From assembly GCA_031271465.1 (NCBI GenBank), contig JAISVR010000025.1, positions 41,353 to 105,352 of the forward strand: a stretch of DNA of 64,000 nucleotides, in the 5' to 3' direction. Source of the stretch: Prevotellaceae bacterium (GTDB lineage: Bacteria; Bacteroidota; Bacteroidia; Bacteroidales; Paludibacteraceae). The notes beneath the pieces are model-generated. The model saw only the letters and a list, made by a program, of their open reading frames with translations. It ran no database searches and was not told the DNA's origin. Of the stretch, positions 59,620-64,000 are shown piece after piece. The position numbers and the translations under genes were made by a program. Numbering within the stretch: position 1 is the stretch's first letter; every line of letters begins with the position of its first letter.

Positions 59620-60414
59620 TTAAACAGCTACTTCTCCTTTAATATGCGGATGAGATTGATAATTCATTAATTCAAAATCCGAAAATTCAAAATCGAAAAT
59701 GCTTTTCTTTTCGGGGTTTATTTTCATTGTTGGGAGCGGGTAGGGGCTGCGGCTTAATTGCAAATCTATTTGTTCTAAATGGTTGAGGTAAATATGTGCA
59801 TCGCCAAGCGTGTGTACAAAATCGCCCGCACGCAAATTTGTAACCTGTGCTACCATTTGCAACAGCAAAGCATACGAGGCTATATTGAACGGAACGCCCA
59901 GAAAGGCATCGGCACTGCGCTGATAGAGCTGTAAACTCAATCGTCCGTCTGCCACATAAAACTGAAAAAAAGCATGACAGGGAGGTAATTTCATATTGGG
60001 TAAATCGGCTACATTCCAGGCACTTACAATAATTCTACGCGAATCGGAATTATTTTTTATAGCATGAATTGCTTCGGAAAGCTGGTCGATATATCCGCCG
60101 CGATAATCGTCCCAATGGCGCCACTGGTACCCGTAAATATGTCCGAGATCACCGTTTCCGTCAGCCCATTCGTTCCAAATACGCACACCATTTTCCTGCA
60201 AATATTTTATGTTCGTATCGCCTTTGATAAACCACAACAACTCATAAATAATCGATTTTAGATGTAACTTTTTAGTAGTAACCATCGGAAATCCTTCTTC
60301 GAGGTTAAAGCGCATTTGATGTCCAAATACGCTGATTGTACCTGTTCCTGTGCGGTCTTCTTTGCGTGTTCCTTCGGTTTTTATGCGCTGCAGCAAATCT
60401 AAATACTGTTTCAT
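59620..60414 (-). CDS. thyA: Thymidylate synthase
   Basis: This 264-residue enzyme methylates dUMP to dTMP. The catalytic Cys146 is in [12 protein letters not shown], followed by [26 protein letters not shown] and the folate-binding motif DAHIYLNH. The length (264) and Cys position are the same as in the E. coli enzyme. It lies immediately before folA on the same strand and three bases after the porE-like gene. Confidence 0.97.
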   Translation of the reverse strand: MKQYLDLLQRIKTEGTRKEDRTGTGTISVFGHQMRFNLEEGFPMVTTKKLHLKSIIYELLWFIKGDTNIKYLQENGVRIWNEWADGNGDLGHIYGYQWRHWDDYRGGYIDQLSEAIHAIKNNSDSRRIIVSAWNVADLPNMKLPPCHAFFQFYVADGRLSLQLYQRSADAFLGVPFNIASYALLLQMVAQVTNLRAGDFVHTLGDAHIYLNHLEQIDLQLSRSPYPLPTMKINPEKKSIFDFEFSDFELMNYQSHPHIKGEVAV

Positions 60415-60417
60415 TTA

Positions 60418-62415
60418 TTAATACATTTTATAGGTCATTTTCAATACACGCATTTCGGTGCGGCGATTTATCTGGTTAGCTATTTCACGATTTTTTTCGG
60501 ATAAACGAGAGATAAATTCTTCGTTCAATACATCTCCTTCTTTGAGGAATGAGTAGCTTGATGCCAACTCTTCGTCTACTGTAACAGGCACGGTTTTTCC
60601 ATAACCTTTTGCCGTGAGCCGTTCTTTTTCTATACCTGCTTTGATGAGGAAATTCACCACCGATTGCGCCCGCTTAAGCGAAAGGTCGTCGTTATATTCG
60701 TCCGAACCTACCATATCGGTATGCGCACCTATCTCGATGGTTATATGCGGGTTATCGGTCAGCATTTTTACTAATTTTTGAAGTGCTTCTTCCGATCTTG
60801 GATTAAGGGTGTATTTACCGAAATCGTAGAATATATTATCTATCTTTTGCGGTTTTCCTACCGATGGCAATATGAAATTCTGGTCGAAAGCACGGGTTTT
60901 TGTCAATCCAATGGTACTGAATTCGTTTTTCTCGTTCAAATAGCCGCGCGCTGAAGCTTGCATCACATAGTTTATGCCTCGTTCGAGTTTATAGGAATAA
61001 GATCCGTCTTTTTTAACCTTCATTTTTACATTCGAACCGTTGTCGCCCACGATGCGTACCACAGCATCCTGAATTATTTCATCGTTATTATCCAGCACTT
61101 TTCCTCGTATTTCAAACTCTACGACAGGTTCTGCAAACATGTAAATTTTATCCCAACCTTTAGGTTCTTTTCTATTGGAGGAGAAATAGCCCGTTTGTTT
61201 TCGTCTTACAAAAGAAATACCGAAATCATCGCCACCCGAGTTGATTGGCGACATCATATTTTTTACTATCCAATCGTCTTTTTGATCTTTTTGTTCCACG
61301 CGTTGCGCTTTGAAAATATCCAATCCGCCAAATCCGGGCAAACCATCGGAGGAAAAATACAGCGTGCCGTCTGCGGCAAAAGAAGGAAACATTTCATCGC
61401 CCGGAGTATTTATTTTTTCGCCCAAATTTTCGGGTACTCCCCATTCTGCGTCCGAAATGCGTTCGCTACGCCAAATATCTTTTCCACCAAAACCTCCTTC
61501 GCGGTCGGAAGAGAAATAAAGATACTTATCATCGGGCGACATGGCTGGGTGAGCGGTGGATATGGTACTGTCTTTAACCAAAAAGAGTTTTTTTGCTTCC
61601 ATCCATTCTCCACCGGAGCGTTGCGACGAATATATTTCGGCTCCCAGCGTTTCGCCTGCTTCATAGCGACAACGGGTAAAATACATCACTTTTCCGTCGT
61701 TTGAAAAACAGCATGCTCCTTCGTCGAATTCCGTATTTATCTGGGCGGGCAGGGGAGTAGCCGGTTCCCATTTCCCGCTTGCATTACGACGCGCAACAAA
61801 GATATCGTTGTTGCGAATGCCTGTTATTGCCGAATTTTTTTTCCCTGTTTCGGCATTTGGACGCGAGGAGGTGAAATATAAAATTTCATTTGTATCGTCG
61901 CCTACAACGGGCGAGAAATCGCCGCGACGGGAATTGAATTCTGCCGCTTTTTTTACCGAATATTCGGAAGGTAATTTGAGCCACGACCGCACACTGTCGC
62001 ACGAAATAATGCCGTTTAGAGCTTGTACATTAGCAGAATCGTGTCGTAAATAGCGTAAATAAGCAGAACGCGCTTCTTTGTATTTTTCGTTTTTCCGCAA
62101 TACTTCGGCATAGGGTAAGTAAAACTCCCAATCGCGGGTTTTTTGCCTCACGGCAGTATTGTAAGCTGCTTCGGCACGCACATTTTGATTTGTTAACCGA
62201 TAGCAGTTTGCCATTTTTACGGCTATTTCCAAGCGTTTTGCCTTGTTTTTTGCCGGTATTCGCGGCATTATCCGTTTGTAGAGTGGTGCGGCGGCAAAAT
62301 ATTCGCCCATATCGTATTTCCGGTCGGCTTTTTTTATCTGTTGCGAAAGGCTACACGAAGTGCTTAACGCAAGAGTTAGCAGGCTTAACAGGATAACTGT
62401 TTTGTTGAATTTCAT
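60418..62415 (-). CDS. PorE-like OmpA-family lipoprotein with TPR and PD40 repeats
   Basis: This 665-residue predicted lipoprotein has the lipobox LSTSC (Cys21). The order of domains is: TPR-like helices (about 25-140), WD40-like PD40 beta-propeller repeats (about 150-420, with PAMSPDDKYLYFSSDREGGFGGKDIW, and the GGDDFGISFV turn), a carboxypeptidase-regulatory-like beta domain (about 435-500, VLDNNDEIIQDAVVRI), and a C-terminal OmpA domain (about 520-665). The OmpA domain carries the peptidoglycan-binding signature TIEIGAHTDMVGSDEYND. That order is the one of PorE, a T9SS anchor at the outer membrane in P. gingivalis. Because Bacteroidota contain several such paralogues, I leave the symbol empty. 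Confidence 0.8.
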   Translation of the reverse strand: MKFNKTVILLSLLTLALSTSCSLSQQIKKADRKYDMGEYFAAAPLYKRIMPRIPAKNKAKRLEIAVKMANCYRLTNQNVRAEAAYNTAVRQKTRDWEFYLPYAEVLRKNEKYKEARSAYLRYLRHDSANVQALNGIISCDSVRSWLKLPSEYSVKKAAEFNSRRGDFSPVVGDDTNEILYFTSSRPNAETGKKNSAITGIRNNDIFVARRNASGKWEPATPLPAQINTEFDEGACCFSNDGKVMYFTRCRYEAGETLGAEIYSSQRSGGEWMEAKKLFLVKDSTISTAHPAMSPDDKYLYFSSDREGGFGGKDIWRSERISDAEWGVPENLGEKINTPGDEMFPSFAADGTLYFSSDGLPGFGGLDIFKAQRVEQKDQKDDWIVKNMMSPINSGGDDFGISFVRRKQTGYFSSNRKEPKGWDKIYMFAEPVVEFEIRGKVLDNNDEIIQDAVVRIVGDNGSNVKMKVKKDGSYSYKLERGINYVMQASARGYLNEKNEFSTIGLTKTRAFDQNFILPSVGKPQKIDNIFYDFGKYTLNPRSEEALQKLVKMLTDNPHITIEIGAHTDMVGSDEYNDDLSLKRAQSVVNFLIKAGIEKERLTAKGYGKTVPVTVDEELASSYSFLKEGDVLNEEFISRLSEKNREIANQINRRTEMRVLKMTYKMY

Positions 62416-62452
62416 ATCGAATTGAAAAGGCTTATATTTTTTTAAGAAGAGA

Positions 62453-62460
62453 CAAAGATA
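62453..62460 (-). promoter_or_regulatory. -7 box (TATCTTTG) of the porE-like - thyA - folA unit
   Basis: A TAnnTTTG match on the minus strand, 38 bases before the ATG at 62415. It probably drives the three tightly packed genes down to 59114. Confidence 0.5.
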
Positions 62461-62479
62461 AAATTTTATACCGAAATAC

Positions 62480-63607
62480 TCAAACTAAGAATAAATCGGC
62501 AAGTACAGTATCGGACAGCACAATTCCTTTTGAGGTAAATTTCAAATAATTTTTTTCTATTTTCAATAGCTTGTTTTTTAGATGTTTATCGGCATTTTTT
62601 AGGCAAAAATCGAGCATTGTTTCACTGAAATTCTTTTGTAAATATTTCAACGAGGCTCCTTTGCTTGTTCGTAGCGTTGTGATGATAAAATCGTTGTACC
62701 GGTCTGATTCCGAAAGATTTTCAATTTCCCGAAATTCGCTCTTGCCGTTTACGCTTTCAATATAAGCGGTAATATTGCTCATATTCCAGCGACGCGAAAC
62801 GCCGTTGTAGGAATGCGCCGAAGGACCTACGCCCAAGTATTTGCTGCCATTCCAGTAACTTGAATTGTGTTGCGATTCGTAACCTGCCTGCGCAAAATTG
62901 GATATTTCATATTGTTTAAAGCCTTTTTCTGCCAGCTTTTTTACCAGCTGGCGATACATTTCGACACTTAATTCTTCGGTGATTTCGCAAATTTCGCCAC
63001 GCTGCAATTGTTGATACAAAACAGTGTCTTTTTCGTAGGTTAAATGGTATGCCGAAATATGTTTTACATTCATTTTCAATAAATTATCGAGCGAATAAAT
63101 AAATTCGTCGATGCGCTGCGAAGGATATCCATAAATTAAATCGACGCTGATGTTCTCGAATCCTGCCGCCCGGCAACGCGCCACACTGCGGATAGCCTGC
63201 TCTGCCGTATGACGACGATTTATCAACCGCAATTCTTCGTTACGCATACTTTGCACTCCGATACTGATTCGGTTGAAAGGAAAACGGCGCAGCATAGCTA
63301 AATAATCTTCGGTGAGGTCATCGGGATTGGCTTCGAGGGTAATTTCGCGGCAGTTGGAAAGGTTGTAGTGAATTGCCAACGCGGCAAAAATTGCCGAAAA
63401 ATCGGCTTCGTGCAACAAACTCGGCGTTCCGCCTCCAAAGTACAGGGTGTCGATTGTTTCGTTTTCGAGATAACTTTTTTCGTTAATCAATTCTGTGCAA
63501 ATGCTTTGTAGCAGTTTTTCGCGCAACGACAAATCGGTACAGGAATAAAAGTCGCAATAAGTGCAGCGCGATTTGCAAAATGGGATATGGATATAAATAC
63601 CTGCCAA
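62480..63607 (-). CDS. hemW: HemW-type radical SAM heme chaperone (coproporphyrinogen III oxidase-like)
   Basis: This 375-residue protein belongs to the HemN-like radical SAM group. It begins MAGIYIHIPFCKSRCTYCDF, with the CxxxCxxC cluster motif. Further segments are YFGGGTPSLL, ITLEANPDD, RISIGVQSM and KHISAYHLTYEKDT. The first helix has the short HemW N-terminus and lacks the HemN extension, so it is the heme-trafficking HemW rather than the oxidase. The start is taken as TTG at 63607. The frame is open to 63817, but the extra part runs antisense through the tRNA gene and the promoter. Confidence 0.9.
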   Translation of the reverse strand: MAGIYIHIPFCKSRCTYCDFYSCTDLSLREKLLQSICTELINEKSYLENETIDTLYFGGGTPSLLHEADFSAIFAALAIHYNLSNCREITLEANPDDLTEDYLAMLRRFPFNRISIGVQSMRNEELRLINRRHTAEQAIRSVARCRAAGFENISVDLIYGYPSQRIDEFIYSLDNLLKMNVKHISAYHLTYEKDTVLYQQLQRGEICEITEELSVEMYRQLVKKLAEKGFKQYEISNFAQAGYESQHNSSYWNGSKYLGVGPSAHSYNGVSRRWNMSNITAYIESVNGKSEFREIENLSESDRYNDFIITTLRTSKGASLKYLQKNFSETMLDFCLKNADKHLKNKLLKIEKNYLKFTSKGIVLSDTVLADLFLV

Positions 63608-63633
63608 AGGAGTAGTGTTTATCAATTTTTCTG

Positions 63634-63641
63634 CAAAAATA
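63634..63641 (-). promoter_or_regulatory. -7 box (TATTTTTG) of hemW
   Basis: A TAnnTTTG match on the minus strand with a possible TTTG 22 bases upstream (63664-63667). Transcription would start about 20 bases before the TTG at 63607. It overlaps the tRNA-Pro promoter on the opposite strand. Confidence 0.5.
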
Positions 63642-63652
63642 ATCGAAAAAAA

Positions 63653-63683
63653 TTTGCAGGGAACAAAAAAGGCATTACTTTTG
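63653..63683 (+). promoter_or_regulatory. Complete promoter of tRNA-Pro (TTTG, 19 bp, TACTTTTG)
   Basis: The -33 TTTG (63653-63656) and -7 TACTTTTG (63676-63683) are 19 bases apart. The tRNA begins 20 bases after the -7 box. It is the best promoter match in the window together with yjdM's. Confidence 0.75.
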
Positions 63684-63702
63684 CAGCCGATTGAAAAATC
63701 AA

Positions 63703-63777
63703 CGGGGTGTAGCGCAGTCCGGTTAGCGTATCTGCTTTGGGAGCAGAGGGTCCCAGGTTCGAATCCTGGTACCCCGA
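63703..63777 (+). tRNA. tRNA-Pro (anticodon TGG)
   Basis: A 75-base tRNA with acceptor arms CGGGGTG and TACCCCG and discriminator A. The anticodon stem-loop is CTGCTTTGGGAGCAG with anticodon TGG, and the T arm is CCAGGTTCGAATCCTGG. The 3' CCA is not encoded. TGG reads CCA, and with wobble other Pro codons. It is transcribed divergently from hemW and ends with a hairpin terminator. Confidence 0.96.
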
Positions 63778-63782
63778 CAATA

Positions 63783-63823
63783 CAAAAAATGCCTGTAATG
63801 AGTAAGATTGCAGGCATTTTTTG
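63783..63823 (+). terminator. Terminator of tRNA-Pro
   Basis: CAAAAAATGCCTG pairs with CAGGCATTTTTTG across a short loop. Symmetric A and T tracts allow it to act in both directions, also for the gene ending at 63875. Confidence 0.85.
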
Positions 63824-63874
63824 TGTTTAAATATATCGCTTTACACGCTTAATGAGGTTCTTTCCGATAATTAT

Positions 63875-64000
63875 TTATTTTACCTTTCCTTCTTTGAGCA
63901 ATTCTTTAGCTATGGCATCGTCTAATATTCCGGGTGTGAGTATTGAGGCGGAATTGCCGTGCATGCGTATGGCACAGGTTTGAATCACATTGACGATATT
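63875..64000 (-). CDS. C-terminal fragment of an unidentified protein
   Basis: A minus-strand frame enters at base 64000 and stops with TAA at 63875-63877, giving 41 residues. It includes IQTCAIRMHGNSASI and ends AIAKELLKEGKVK. The sequence looks like a normal cytoplasmic enzyme tail, but I do not recognise the family. The rest lies outside the window. The tRNA terminator between it and tRNA-Pro would serve both. Confidence 0.55.
   Translation of the reverse strand, partial: NIVNVIQTCAIRMHGNSASILTPGILDDAIAKELLKEGKVK

Noticed and set aside
63608..63817. N-terminal extension of hemW through the tRNA-Pro gene
   Set aside because: It is the antisense reading of a tRNA and its promoter, giving the typical PGFEPGTL-type artefact, and the conserved protein starts at about 63607.

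Overview
The window looks like a chromosomal segment of a member of the phylum Bacteroidota, most likely order Bacteroidales. Three things support this. Many genes are preceded by the Bacteroidota sigma-factor -7 box TAnnTTTG rather than by a -10 TATAAT box. Type IX secretion (T9SS) components and cargo are present: a PorD/DUF4835 protein, a PorE-like OmpA protein, and secreted proteins with GxYxIKV-type C-terminal tails. The gene order bamD - rpoZ - coaBC - porD - recN is the arrangement I know from this phylum. No ribosomal RNA, prophage, CRISPR array or complete insertion sequence is visible. One tRNA gene (Pro, anticodon TGG) lies at the right end.

Layout. 1-5.2 kb: tail of an unidentified gene, an AAA_14/DUF4143 ATPase behind a duplicated 22-bp sequence, then corA and a patatin fused to a beta-barrel. 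5.2-7.8 kb: a secreted family PL9 polysaccharide lyase with a T9SS tail. 7.8-11.6 kb: an accessory-looking stretch in which a DUF6973 lipoprotein, a DUF5131 protein and a GNAT acetyltransferase alternate with palindromic repeats. 11.6-13.8 kb: minus-strand glycosyltransferase, HAD phosphatase, small membrane protein and recR. 13.9-19.3 kb: an exopolysaccharide export unit (two Wza-like lipoproteins in tandem, a Wzc-like tyrosine autokinase and a UDP-sugar dehydrogenase). 19.4-25.6 kb: a divergent pair of envelope proteins, prs, argS and a TerC/DUF475 membrane protein. 25.6-31 kb: a dyad array, an HU-like protein, repeats, a PAS-LuxR regulator, a metallo-beta-lactamase-fold/MoaF fusion, isochorismatase-like and pirin genes.

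31-43 kb: a small secreted protein, a membrane protein and the NhaD antiporter; yjdM; a strikingly A+T-rich 651-residue protein with a PD-(D/E)XK nuclease-like core; then sugar-nucleotide metabolism (phosphohexomutase, sugar nucleotidyltransferase, galE), a glycosyltransferase, a LysE exporter and miaA. 43-48 kb: an IS1096-passenger-like protein, dnaA and two T9SS-tailed secreted proteins. 47.8-52.8 kb: recN, porD, coaBC, rpoZ, bamD. 52.9-64 kb: a secreted EEP-family phosphodiesterase, a beta-helix lipoprotein, a K+-dependent membrane pyrophosphatase, a PAP2 phosphatase, a small HTH protein, folA-thyA, the PorE-like protein, hemW, tRNA-Pro and the 3' end of another gene.

Most of the window is housekeeping and envelope biology. 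Several loci bear on surface display: PorD and PorE-like for T9SS, BamD for outer-membrane insertion, and the Wza/Wzc pair for polysaccharide export. The phosphohexomutase, nucleotidyltransferase, galE and UDP-sugar dehydrogenase could supply activated sugars to it. The less explained parts are the families of dispersed palindromic repeats (7.8-11.6, 26.4-26.6 and 30.7 kb), the dyad array next to the HU gene, and the nuclease-like gene at 34.1-36.1 kb. That gene is the best candidate for an undescribed defence-type function, although its function is not shown by sequence alone.
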